The notes below the pieces were generated by a model. That model was not told the origin of the DNA. It saw only the letters and a program-made list of their open reading frames with translations, and ran no database searches. 64,000 bases of DNA from a bacterium 1XD42-76 (lineage in GTDB: Bacteria; Bacillota; Clostridia; Lachnospirales; Lachnospiraceae). Below are positions 50,933 through 59,041 of the stretch, piece after piece (the first letter of the stretch is position 1; the number at the start of each line of letters is the position of its first letter). Location: contig QZDW01000008.1 in assembly GCA_009917545.1 (NCBI GenBank), positions 107,315 through 171,314 on the forward strand, written 5' to 3'. Position numbers and translations under genes: made by a program.

Positions 50933-51050
50933 GCCGCCGTTTTCCAGCACAGATGCAGAAAAACGGCGGCAAACAAGAAAAATGGCCGGATAGATCCGGC
51001 GTTATGATGAAACCAGCTGTGTCCGATTGGAGGACAGGCTGGTTTTTTAT
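50933..51050 (+). terminator. Two hairpins ending the secDF operon
   Basis: GCCGCCGTTTT/AAAACGGCGGC (50933-50970) is followed by a classic terminator AAACCAGC...GCTGGTTT with TTTTTT (51010-51050). Confidence 0.85.
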
Positions 51051-51422
51051 TTGATTGGTATGGGAAAAGGGGTGTAATCCATGCTGTCAGAGCAACCGTT
51101 CAGAAAGCATTAAAATATATTTGCAATTCATGAAAAGCAACGCTGAAGAAAATATATCAGACAGCCGAAAAAGAGGCGTCGGAAGCGGATAAGCAGTTGA
51201 AAAACATAAGCAGTATTTAGGGACTGAAAAGAATAAACAGGAGTCAATAAAGCAACACAAGAAACAAGATGTGAGCCTATAGGAGAGAGGACACTACTAT
51301 AATACCGTACGAAAAATATGGGGATTACTTAACTTAAAGATAGTATATACACACAGCCTGCTGATACATTGCTTGCAGATACCCCGTAGAAACCAAACTA
51401 TACAGAATAGGAGTTTTTGCAT
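51051..51422. other. AT-rich stretch at the left edge of the mobile element
   Basis: After the terminator the composition drops to clearly AT-rich and no gene is recognised up to tnpV. Short lysine-rich frames around 51140-51240 look like a gene remnant. The left end of the mobilizable element must be in here but no pair of end sequences could be identified by eye. Confidence 0.5.
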
Positions 51423-51794
51423 ATGAAATCATTATTTGAGGAATTGGGCGGCAAATACGAACGGCAAGGAGATTACTTAATGCCGTGCTTAACCGTATTC
51501 GCCGAAGAAGAACAGCCGATAGGCACATGGGGACAGCGACATCTGCACTATCTGAAGCAGTATCGCAAGGTTACATACACGAATCTTCTTACATGTGGCA
51601 AGCTGAATACTTACCTTGCCGACATTGATAAGCAGGCGCAGGAACGCTTTGAAAGGCTTATTGAGGACATGAAACAGGCACAGGGCATAACGGAACGCCT
51701 AAAGGAAGAAAACGCCTTAGAATGGACAGGGCGGCTAGGTAACATAAGGGCGTGTGCAAGGGAGATTGTGAACGAGGAAATTATTTACGCATAA
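51423..51794 (+). CDS. tnpV: Transposon-encoded protein TnpV
   Basis: A 123-residue TnpV-family protein: LFEELGGKYERQGDYLMPCL, PIGTWGQRHLHYLKQYRKVTY, ENALEWTGRLGNIRACAREIVNEEIIYA. TnpV is a common passenger of clostridial mobilizable transposons; its role is unproven. ATG at 51423 with GGAG upstream. Confidence 0.9.
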   Translation: MKSLFEELGGKYERQGDYLMPCLTVFAEEEQPIGTWGQRHLHYLKQYRKVTYTNLLTCGKLNTYLADIDKQAQERFERLIEDMKQAQGITERLKEENALEWTGRLGNIRACAREIVNEEIIYA

Positions 51795-51803
51795 GCAATT
51801 AGA

Positions 51804-51835
51804 AACGGCAGGGTGCAAACCTTGTCGTTTTTATG
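51804..51835 (+). terminator. Terminator of tnpV
   Basis: AACGGCAGGGT, loop GCAA, ACCTTGTCGTT (two G-T pairs) followed by TTTT. Confidence 0.75.
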
Positions 51836-51857
51836 TGGATATGAAATTTTTATAGGC

Positions 51858-51886
51858 TTGCTTTAGTTCGCTTAACCGACTATAAT
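51858..51886 (+). promoter_or_regulatory. Promoter of the HTH/two-component operon
   Basis: TTGCTT (51858-51863), 17-base spacer, TATAAT (51881-51886), 35 bases upstream of the HTH gene. Confidence 0.7.
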
Positions 51887-51921
51887 AAAGAATACTTTTA
51901 GTTGATTTTGGGAGGTATCTT

Positions 51922-52110
51922 ATGTTCGATTACATGACAGTGCAGGAAACCGCAAAATTATGGGGGATATCCGAACGGCAAGTCCAAAAATTATGCAAGG
52001 CAAACCGTATTGAGGGCGTTATCCACCTAACCCGTGTATGGCTTATCCCACGGGACACAGAAAAACCAGCGGATATGCGTCGGAAAAATTACAAGGAGAT
52101 GGAAAAATGA
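51922..52110 (+). CDS. Small helix-turn-helix (excisionase/MerR-like) protein
   Basis: A 62-residue DNA-binding protein: TVQETAKLWGISERQVQKLCKANRIEGVI is the HTH_17-type winged helix used by excisionases and small regulators. GGGAGG precedes the ATG. Its stop overlaps the response-regulator start (ATGA), so it is translated with the two-component system and probably takes part in its control rather than in excision. Confidence 0.8.
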   Translation: MFDYMTVQETAKLWGISERQVQKLCKANRIEGVIHLTRVWLIPRDTEKPADMRRKNYKEMEK

Positions 52111-52778
52111 TAGAAATCTATTATATTGAAGATGATGAAAATATTGCAACGGCTGTAAAAGCATATCTGAGCCAAAAAGGGTATGCCGTTTCTATATTTG
52201 GAACATTGGAAAGCGGAAAGAAGGCATTGGAACACCATATTCCAAGCCTTGCGCTGATTGACTGGAATATGCCAGACGGCGAGGGAAATAGCTTTTGCAG
52301 ATGGATACGCTCAAGATGGAAAGAATTGCCAGTCATTTTTCTGACTGTCCGAGATGACACTTGTGATATTATTTCTGGTTTTAGATATGGGGCAGATGAT
52401 TATGTGACAAAACCTTTTGAATTAGAAGTTCTGTATTCCCGCATTTACGCATTGCTGCGCAGGTCAGGAAATGTGCAGAACCAGTATCTTTCCTGCGGTT
52501 CTATTTCAATTGACAAAAACAAAACGGCAGTATTTTGTGGCGAAGAAGAAATTACTGTCAGCCAAGCAGAATACCAACTATTGCAGCTTTTGATGGAAAA
52601 TAAGGGAAAAACCGTCACAAGAGAACGGCTGCTAACTCAAATCTGGGATAATAATGGGAATTATGTCAATGACAACACGTTGACCGTGGCAATGAAACGG
52701 CTTAGAGAAAAGCTCCATCATCCGTCCTGCTTAAAAACAATACGGAGCTTTGGCTACCGTATGGAGGATGAGATATGA
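52107..52778 (+). CDS. OmpR-family response regulator of the ABC cargo
   Basis: A 223-residue regulator: receiver with acidic pair DD (9-10), phospho-acceptor Asp52 (LIDWNMPDGEG), Thr and KPF, then a winged-helix DNA-binding domain (VTRERLLTQIW...TVAMKRLREKL). It begins and ends with 4-base overlaps to its neighbours. The direct repeats GTCACT at 54046 and 54057, 11 bases apart, upstream of the ABC operon are its likely binding site. Confidence 0.92.
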   Translation: MIEIYYIEDDENIATAVKAYLSQKGYAVSIFGTLESGKKALEHHIPSLALIDWNMPDGEGNSFCRWIRSRWKELPVIFLTVRDDTCDIISGFRYGADDYVTKPFELEVLYSRIYALLRRSGNVQNQYLSCGSISIDKNKTAVFCGEEEITVSQAEYQLLQLLMENKGKTVTRERLLTQIWDNNGNYVNDNTLTVAMKRLREKLHHPSCLKTIRSFGYRMEDEI

Positions 52779-54001
52779 GCAAAAAATCAAATATAAAAAT
52801 AATGGTTCTGTTTGTGTTGTCGGTCAGTCTTATTGTAGCGGCAATGACTACATACCTTCTTACCCTTTACTATCGCCATGTGTGTTTTCATATATTGGGA
52901 GGATTTTGTGAAAGTATGATTGAAAATAATCCAGATTCCCGACAGGCTGTTTTGGAATTATTGAAAACACACGACTTCCATGTGACAGGCGAAAATATAT
53001 TATCAAACTTTGGTTATTATCCATCGAATTTAGGGATTACGGACACGACAGCCCTTTGGATTGCCGTTTTAGCTTTTTTTGTGGGCGGCATATTATTCCT
53101 TTTCACTTTCTGTTATTGGCATAGGAAATCATATGCCCGTATCCAAACTTTGACGGGATATTTGGAAAAAATAAATACAGGCGTTCAAGGATTGGTTTTG
53201 GAATCTTCAGATGATGAATTTTCAAAACTGCAAGATGAAATATATAAGACGGTAACGGAACTTTACCAGACAAGGGAAGAAGCCCTAACAGCACGAAACA
53301 ATTTTGCAGAAAATCTTTCTAATATCGCCCATCAGCTTAAAACGCCGATTACGTCTATTTCCTTAACTGTACAGATGGCGAAAGAACATTTGGACGATAT
53401 ACATACCGCAGAAACGCCACAAGAGCATACCTCTATGGCGTGTAAAATGCACGCCAATATCAAGGATATAGGGCGGCAGATAAACAGGCTCATGCACTTA
53501 GAAGAAGCGTTATTGCTGTTGTCCCGCATTGATGCGGGAACGCTTGCACTTGACAGGAAACCAACAGATGTTTTTACAATCCTTTCTCTGGCATCGGACA
53601 ATTTATATGAACTGTTCATGCAAAAGGGCGTTCTGATTGAAGTTCCAGAAATGGGCGAGATGAATATCAATGTGGATTTAAACTGGACGATGGAAGCGGT
53701 CATGAATTTAATGAAAAACTGTATGGAAGCAACAGGGACAGGCACTGCTGTCCATTGTTCCTATGAAAAAAATCCGCTTTATGTGCAGATACGGATATGG
53801 GACGAGGGGGAGGGATTTGCAAAAGAGGATTTACCCCACCTGTTTGAGCGGTTCTATCGTGGTGAAAACGCAAAAAATACCGGAATCGGGATAGGACTTT
53901 CTTTTTCAAAAGCAATCATAGAAATGCAGAACGGAATTATCCGTGCATTCAACCTTCCGAATGGCGGGGCTTGTTTTGAAGTTCGTTTTTATATTTCGTG
54001 A
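52775..54001 (+). CDS. Sensor histidine kinase of the ABC cargo
   Basis: A 408-residue kinase with two membrane helices (about 9-29 and 92-112) around a 60-residue outer loop, a HAMP-like linker, phospho-accepting His186 (NIAHQLKTPITS), N box (NLMKNCMEAT), DEGEGF and the F/G2 boxes (FERFYRGENAKNTGIGIGLSFSKAI). The layout is that of kinases controlling antimicrobial-peptide ABC transporters. Codons at 53417-53442 are nearly identical to the leader repeats at 54131-54277. Confidence 0.9.
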   Translation: MSKKSNIKIMVLFVLSVSLIVAAMTTYLLTLYYRHVCFHILGGFCESMIENNPDSRQAVLELLKTHDFHVTGENILSNFGYYPSNLGITDTTALWIAVLAFFVGGILFLFTFCYWHRKSYARIQTLTGYLEKINTGVQGLVLESSDDEFSKLQDEIYKTVTELYQTREEALTARNNFAENLSNIAHQLKTPITSISLTVQMAKEHLDDIHTAETPQEHTSMACKMHANIKDIGRQINRLMHLEEALLLLSRIDAGTLALDRKPTDVFTILSLASDNLYELFMQKGVLIEVPEMGEMNINVDLNWTMEAVMNLMKNCMEATGTGTAVHCSYEKNPLYVQIRIWDEGEGFAKEDLPHLFERFYRGENAKNTGIGIGLSFSKAIIEMQNGIIRAFNLPNGGACFEVRFYIS

Positions 54002-54045
54002 AAATAATTCGAAGCACATAAAATGATGGTATGTTTGGGGCGTAG

Positions 54046-54101
54046 TCACTGAGATGTCACTTTCATTTGTTATAATAAAAATACTTTGAGAAATCTCAAA
54101 T
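54046..54101 (+). promoter_or_regulatory. Activated promoter of the ABC operon
   Basis: GTCACT at 54046-54051 and 54057-54062 form a direct repeat with an 11-base period, as for OmpR-type regulators, covering where a -35 would be. TATAAT is at 54072-54077 with no good -35, typical of an activator-dependent promoter. A perfect palindrome TTTGAGA-aa-TCTCAAA (54086-54101) lies at the start of the transcript. Confidence 0.65.
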
Positions 54102-54130
54102 AATAAAAAGATTTATATCAAGGTATAGAA

Positions 54131-54277
54131 AAATACCACAAGGGTATACCTCTATGGCGTGAGGGACGCGCCAACAATGGGGAAATACCGCAAGGGTATG
54201 CCTTTATGGCGTGAGGGACACGCCAACAATGGGGAAATACCGCAAGGGTATACCTTTATGGCGTGAGGGACACGCCA
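54131..54277 (+). repeat. Three 52-bp double-hairpin repeats in the ABC leader
   Basis: Units start at 54131, 54183 and 54235. Each has two stems: ATACC-gcaag-GGTAT and TGGCGT-gaggga(c)-ACGCCA. Unit 1 changes ACACGCC to ACGCGCC, which keeps pairing through a wobble. They lie between promoter and ATPase start, so they form the untranslated leader. Confidence 0.85.
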
Positions 54278-54313
54278 GTAATAAGGAAATAACAAACAGG
54301 AGGATTTGACAAC

Positions 54314-54994
54314 ATGGAAATACTAAGATGTAACGGTATTGAAAAAGTATTTGGGAAAGGCGGTAATCAAGTTACTGCTTTAAATGGAATCAGCCTATCT
54401 ATTGAAAAAGGCGAATTTGTCGCAATTATTGGGGCATCTGGCTCTGGAAAATCAACGCTCCTGCATATTTTGGGCAGCGTGGACAAGCCGACAAAAGGTA
54501 CTGTAACAATAGACGGTGTTGACCTTGGCGGGCTAAATGCTAAGGATGCCGCAATTTTCAGAAGAAGAAAGGTTGGATTGGTTTACCAGTTTTATAATCT
54601 GATTCCCACTCTTACAGCAGAGAAAAATATCCTTATGCCTATGCTGCTTGACAAAAGAAAGCCAGATTTGGATTACTTTAAAAAGATTGTAAAGACATTG
54701 GGGATAGAGGACAAACTGGAAAGCCTGCCGAGCCAACTATCTGGAGGACAGCAGCAGCGTGTCGCAATCGCAAGGTCTTTGATTTACCGCCCTGCCATTC
54801 TTTTTGCTGATGAGCCGACGGGAAACCTTGACCAAAAAAATTCAAAGGAAATTATTGACCTCTTAAAGCTGTCAAACCGAAATTTAAAACAGACGATACT
54901 CCTTATTACCCATGATGAAAAAATTGCATTGGAAGCTGACCGGATTGTAACCATCGAAGACGGACAAATTGTCAGCGACCAGAAGCGGAGGTGA
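54314..54994 (+). CDS. ABC transporter ATPase, MacB/BceA type
   Basis: A 226-residue ATPase: Walker A GASGSGKST (about 36-44), Q-loop VYQFYNLIPTLTAEKNI, signature LSGGQQQR, Walker B with DEPTGNLDQKNS, H-loop THDEKIA. This subgroup pairs with FtsX-like permeases. AGGAGG precedes the ATG. It is next to its two-component system, the normal set-up of bacitracin/lantibiotic resistance modules. Confidence 0.93.
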   Translation: MEILRCNGIEKVFGKGGNQVTALNGISLSIEKGEFVAIIGASGSGKSTLLHILGSVDKPTKGTVTIDGVDLGGLNAKDAAIFRRRKVGLVYQFYNLIPTLTAEKNILMPMLLDKRKPDLDYFKKIVKTLGIEDKLESLPSQLSGGQQQRVAIARSLIYRPAILFADEPTGNLDQKNSKEIIDLLKLSNRNLKQTILLITHDEKIALEADRIVTIEDGQIVSDQKRR

Positions 54995-54999
54995 GCGGC

Positions 55000-57189
55000 A
55001 TGTGGAAGGGCTACTCCAAAAGCTATATTAAAAATAACCGTGCATCCAGCATTTCAATTATGGCGGCTGCTCTTGTTGCTACCATGTTTTTGTCGCTGTT
55101 ATGCAGCATAGCTTACAATTTTTGGGCGTATGATGTGGAACAAATCATATTGGAGGAGGGCGACTGGCAGGGGCGCATTGTTTGTGAATCATTAAGTTCT
55201 GATGATTTATCTATGATATGTCAATTTGCGAATGTAGAAAAAACTGTCGTTAACGAAGAATTATCCCAAAAAGGGAAAGTAGTGGCGGATGTTTATTTTA
55301 AGAATGCCAGAACGATTTATTCTGATATGCCACTAATTGCAGCACAGCTTGGGCTAAATAAAGATTCCATCCAATATAACTCATTGCTCCTATCCCGCTA
55401 TTTTATACATGACCCAGAGGATGCAACGCCGCCAATGCTTTTGACACTGTATGCGGTGATACTGATTATTGTGGCACTGTCGTTAATCTTAATTATCCGA
55501 GGCTCTTTTGAATTATCCATGAATGCCAGAATCCATCAATTTGGTATATTTTCGAGTATCGGGGCTACACCAAGGCAGATTAGAACCTGTCTGTTGCAGG
55601 AAGCGATGGCTTTAAGCATACTGCCAATGCTAATTGGAAGTATGTCGGGGATTTTAATAAGCTATGGGGTTATAAAAGCGGTCAATTTTTTTGCTTCGGA
55701 TGTATCTGGACGCCACGAAGCTGTTTTTCAGTATCATCCTTCCATATTTGTGGCTACGGTTTTCATTTCGTTCTTAACCGTAATTTTTTCTGCGTGGATT
55801 CCCGCAAGACACTTAAGCAGAATGACGCCGCTTGAAGCAATCAGAAATACAAGCGGTTTATTGTTAAAGAAAAAGAAACACTCCCGGTTTTTATCTTGCA
55901 TTTTTGGCATGAAAGGGGAACTTGCAGGGAACGCATTAAAAGCCCAAAAGAAACACTTACGGATATCCACATTGTCATTATTGCTGTCTTTTCTGGGCTT
56001 TTCTATTATGATTTGCTTTACTACCCTTGCAGATATCAGTACCAGATATACTTATTTTGAACGGTATCAGGATGTATGGGATATTATGATAACTTTAAAA
56101 GATACGGAAATATCGGATTTTGGCTTGACAGATGAATTGCAGGATATTTCGGGGATAAAAGATGCCACGGTATATCAAAAAGCTAAAGCTATGACATTTC
56201 TGCCAGAGGGATTGCAGAGCGATAAACTGTCATCGCTTGGCGGGCTTGAATCAGTTTCGGGAACACCGAATGAAAATGGTCAATATCAAGTATCTGCACC
56301 GATTGTTGTTTTGGATGACAGGGGCTTTTTAAACTTCTGTTCGCAGATTGGGATTACGCCAAGCCTTGACGGCGCAATCGTATTAAATCAGATTTGGGAT
56401 AGTGTAAACAGCAATTTCCGCTACAAAGAATATGTTCCATTTGTAAGGGAGGATAACCAGAAAACAATACTTTATAAAAATGATAAAACCGTAGAAATTC
56501 CTGTTTTATCCTATACACAGAAATCTCCCGCATTGAGGGAAGAATATGATAATTATGCCCTTGTACATTTTATCCCGCTTTCTATGTGGAATAAAACTTT
56601 GGGAGAGGTATGTGAAGCGGAATCCGACAGTTATATCCGTATTTTTTCAAACGGAACCGCAAATCTTACGGATTTAAACACTTTGGAACAGGAAGTCGTG
56701 CAGTTTGTATCGGTAAAGTATGAAATTGAAAGTGAAAACCGAGTACAGGAAAGATTGTCTAATGACAGTTTAATCCAAGGCATGGTAATGATTTTGGGAG
56801 CTTTTTGTGTATTGCTTGCCATTATTGGAATTGCGAATGTCTTTTCAAATACATTAGGGTTTCTCCGTCAAAGGAAGCGGGAATTCGCCCAATATATGTC
56901 CATTGGCTTGACGCCGCAGGAAATGAGGAAAATGTTCTTTATTGAAGCGTTTGTGATTGCAGGGAAACCGCTTTTGATTACATTGCCGCTTACCGTACTG
57001 TTTGTGCAATTCGCCGTAACAGCAAGTTATTTAGATCCGATGGTATTTTGGTCGGAAGCCCCGATTCTGCCTATTTTGATATTTGCGGCTGCGATAGTAT
57101 TGTTTGTTGCGCTTGCTTATTATATTGGCGGAAAGCGTCTTTTGCAGTGTGACTTGAATGAAACATTGCGGAACGATGCGTTAATTTAG
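55000..57189 (+). CDS. FtsX-like ABC permease
   Basis: A 729-residue permease. Membrane helix near 20-45, a modest outer domain (about 50-145), three helices (about 150-280) with the first FtsX domain, then a helix near 320-340, a large outer domain of about 240 residues and a final three-helix FtsX domain (about 590-715). With the ATPase it probably acts as a mechanotransmitting pump removing peptide antibiotics from their target. ATG at 55000 has GGAGGTGA 5 bases upstream, better than GTG at 54991 in the ATPase stop. Confidence 0.88.
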   Translation: MWKGYSKSYIKNNRASSISIMAAALVATMFLSLLCSIAYNFWAYDVEQIILEEGDWQGRIVCESLSSDDLSMICQFANVEKTVVNEELSQKGKVVADVYFKNARTIYSDMPLIAAQLGLNKDSIQYNSLLLSRYFIHDPEDATPPMLLTLYAVILIIVALSLILIIRGSFELSMNARIHQFGIFSSIGATPRQIRTCLLQEAMALSILPMLIGSMSGILISYGVIKAVNFFASDVSGRHEAVFQYHPSIFVATVFISFLTVIFSAWIPARHLSRMTPLEAIRNTSGLLLKKKKHSRFLSCIFGMKGELAGNALKAQKKHLRISTLSLLLSFLGFSIMICFTTLADISTRYTYFERYQDVWDIMITLKDTEISDFGLTDELQDISGIKDATVYQKAKAMTFLPEGLQSDKLSSLGGLESVSGTPNENGQYQVSAPIVVLDDRGFLNFCSQIGITPSLDGAIVLNQIWDSVNSNFRYKEYVPFVREDNQKTILYKNDKTVEIPVLSYTQKSPALREEYDNYALVHFIPLSMWNKTLGEVCEAESDSYIRIFSNGTANLTDLNTLEQEVVQFVSVKYEIESENRVQERLSNDSLIQGMVMILGAFCVLLAIIGIANVFSNTLGFLRQRKREFAQYMSIGLTPQEMRKMFFIEAFVIAGKPLLITLPLTVLFVQFAVTASYLDPMVFWSEAPILPILIFAAAIVLFVALAYYIGGKRLLQCDLNETLRNDALI

Positions 57190-57216
57190 CGGATAAAGTT
57201 TCGGAAAGGTTTGATT

Positions 57217-57390
57217 ATGAAACAGACAGAATGGGTATTGTGTCCTGTTTGCGGCAATAAAACCCGCAATAAAATCAGGGAGGATACTGTCCTGATAAAT
57301 TATCCTCTCTATTGCCCGAAATGCAGGCAGGAAACATTGATTGAAGCAAAAAAGTTACAAGTAACAGTCATCACAGAGCCAGACGCATAA
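57217..57390 (+). CDS. Cysteine-rich KTR-type small protein
   Basis: A 57-residue zinc-ribbon protein: LCPVCGNKTRNKIREDT, then YCPKCRQETLIEAKKLQVTVI. The two CxxC pairs and the KTR motif match the cysteine-rich KTR family, a frequent small passenger of mobile elements in gut Firmicutes. GGAAAGG precedes the ATG at 57217. Function is unknown. Confidence 0.85.
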   Translation: MKQTEWVLCPVCGNKTRNKIREDTVLINYPLYCPKCRQETLIEAKKLQVTVITEPDA

Positions 57391-57393
57391 GAC

Positions 57394-57445
57394 GCAGAGC
57401 CGATGAACAGGTGAGCAATCACCGTTTGTTGGCTCTGTTTTGTTT
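57394..57445 (+). terminator. Terminator after the ABC/KTR operon
   Basis: AGAGCC...GGTGA-gcaa-TCACC...GGCTCT followed by GTTTTGTTT, starting 4 bases after the KTR stop. Confidence 0.85.
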
Positions 57446-57464
57446 CATAAGGATTTAAGGCGGA

Positions 57465-57499
57465 CGCCCACCATATAAAAAAACGGCGTGTGGTGGGCG
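57465..57499. other. Perfect inverted repeat in a 500-bp gap
   Basis: CGCCCACCA (57465-57473) and TGGTGGGCG (57491-57499) are a perfect 9-base inverted repeat around an A-rich loop. The gap 57446-57837 otherwise holds short hairpins but no gene. Confidence 0.6.
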
Positions 57500-57837
57500 G
57501 TATTGCTATGCCCAAAAGACTTAACAGACACTCTCCAGACCTGTTTTAGAGTTTGGAGGGATTTTTTTGTTCTTTTTTCGGGCAGTTACCCATCTGCTCA
57601 TGCAACACAGAGTTTACCCATACATAGCATATCAAGGAATGGCAGGAAGTCAGTTAAAAAAATCCCTGCTTATGCAACGCTACTTCTCACCATGAAACCA
57701 GAAGTAGAATATCCACTTAATAGAATTATGATTACTTATAACCGTAGAGGACACAAAGCCTTTGCGGTTTTTCTTTTGTCGTTTTTTATCGGAATGTGCC
57801 GCAGGGCTGTTTCCGCTGTTGGCTGCCGTTCGCCGCC

Positions 57838-57882
57838 TTTCCAATCTGAATTTTAACATTTTTAAAAATTTCAGATTGGAGG
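57838..57882 (+). promoter_or_regulatory. Hairpin that can mask the ribosome-binding site of the sigma-like gene
   Basis: TCCAATCTGAATTTT (57840-57854) pairs with AAAATTTCAGATTGGA (57865-57880) with one bulged T. GGAGG (57878-57882), the Shine-Dalgarno sequence of the gene at 57891, is partly inside the stem. Translation control by structure is likely. Confidence 0.65.
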
Positions 57883-57890
57883 AAAAAAGA

Positions 57891-58316
57891 ATGGCATACA
57901 ACAACGGACGGGAGAACAGAAAATGGCTTATCTGGAAAGAAGCCGAGGAAAAAATATTGAGAGAACACGGAGTTGATAAAACCACCATTGAAAAAATCCG
58001 CACAGACGACAGGGCAGACTTCAATTCCAACAGACGGTTTTATCATTGGACAAGCAACTTTGGAGAATACCTTGAGGGGATGGCAGACAGGGAACAGAAT
58101 ACCGAGCTAAAGACTGTCGCTGATTTACTGGACGAGATTGAGGACGAAACCTTGTATCGGGCATTGCTTACGGTGGACAGGCGTACCCTGCAAATCATCC
58201 TTCTGAAAATGCAGGGTTATTCCACAAAGGAAATTGCCCCGCTTGTGGGATTGACAACGGGTGCTATCTATGCAAGGCTAGACCACTTGCGGAAAAAGCT
58301 GCGGAAGATTTTATAA
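57891..58316 (+). CDS. Sigma-70 region-4-like factor of the mobile element
   Basis: A 141-residue protein. The C-terminal half (LTVDRRTLQIILLKMQGYSTKEIAPLVGLTTGAIYARLDHLRKKL) is a sigma region-4 helix-turn-helix; the N-terminal half has no sigma region 2. Such proteins occur in Tn916-type and related elements and are thought to control element genes. GGAGG precedes the ATG at 57891 but can be sequestered by the hairpin just upstream. Confidence 0.8.
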   Translation: MAYNNGRENRKWLIWKEAEEKILREHGVDKTTIEKIRTDDRADFNSNRRFYHWTSNFGEYLEGMADREQNTELKTVADLLDEIEDETLYRALLTVDRRTLQIILLKMQGYSTKEIAPLVGLTTGAIYARLDHLRKKLRKIL

Positions 58317-58444
58317 TCATCTAATATTTTCTGTTTTCTTATGGACTATTGGGTGGGGGATAAAATTCCCTTGCCCAATTTTCAAAATAAGTGAATAAAA
58401 TTCCCGTCCACAGGGAATACTAAAAAGTTTGCCCAAAATCTTGA

Positions 58445-58482
58445 CATGGGTACAGCCACTATGGTATTCTGAAATACCCATG
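58445..58482. other. Overlapping inverted repeats downstream of the sigma-like gene
   Basis: CATGGGTA (58445-58452) and TACCCATG (58475-58482) are perfect complements; inside, GGTATT-ctga-AATACC forms a competing stem. A protein-binding or RNA switch role is possible. The flank 58317-58444 shows no gene. Confidence 0.55.
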
Positions 58483-58533
58483 AGGGAATTGGAAGATTGA
58501 AAATTAAATAGCACATAGATGGAAGAATGAAAT

Positions 58534-58695
58534 GTCAGCCAATGGATAAAGCTGACTGTCGCCGAACGTAAGTCGTCCTTTTCGGCTGGCGTATGGCAGC
58601 ATGGTTTTGAATCCCAAAGCCGTTACATAGCATTGCGAATCCGAGCAGGAGAAAACACTCCTGTCATCCGTGGTGCGGTGTAGCGGCTTTTTCAT
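58534..58695 (+). ncRNA. Candidate structured RNA, family not recognised
   Basis: In 160 bases there are stems GTCAGC/GCTGAC (58534/58551), GCCGAA/TTCGGC (58561/58581), GGTTTTG/CAAAGCC (58603/58615) or, alternatively, AAAGCCGTTAC/GTAGCGGCTTT (58616/58680, one wobble), CAGGAG/CTCCTG (58646/58658) and CCG/CGG, ending in TTTTT. No open frame explains it. The long closing stem plus T run could be its terminator. The two mutually exclusive pairings of CAAAGCC suggest a switch. Confidence 0.5.
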
Positions 58696-58807
58696 TTATC
58701 CCAAAGTCAAGAGAAAACGAATCCAGAATGGAGGTGCAGGGACATAGGATTTTCTTTTTGGAGGGTAAGACAGGCGTTAAGAATGCCGCTGCACAGGAAA
58801 TAGGGTT

Positions 58808-58998
58808 CCCGAAAAGTCGCTAGACTTTTTGGGAGAAGGAGGAGCAGTGAAGTGAGTGATTTTCCGTGCTTGCACGGAAATGAGCGATACGGAACTTGTG
58901 ACGACGCGTCCACAGAGATAGCGAGCATCGGATTGTGTCAGCCACAATCCTAATCCACAGCCTAAAGGCGTGTGGACTTACTCAGGGAATATCCCTGA
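58808..58998 (+). other. Hairpin cluster upstream of mobC, likely oriT
   Basis: Five stems: CCCGAAAAGTC/GACTTTTTGGG (58808-58833), the palindrome TTTCCGTGC-tt-GCACGGAAA (58861-58880), GGATTGTG/CACAATCC (58930-58950), TCCACAGCC/GGCgTGTGGA (58954-58976) and TCAGGGA/TCCCTGA (58982-58998). Position directly before mobC and the relaxase gene is where the transfer origin normally lies. The nick site cannot be assigned. Confidence 0.6.
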
Positions 58999-59041
58999 AT
59001 ACCCTGTTAAGAATAAAATTCAAGACTGGAGGATAAGAAAA

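Noticed and set aside
54131..54277. Possible CRISPR-like array because of three regularly spaced units
   Set aside because: The units are contiguous 52-bp tandem repeats with no unique spacers, and no cas genes are near.
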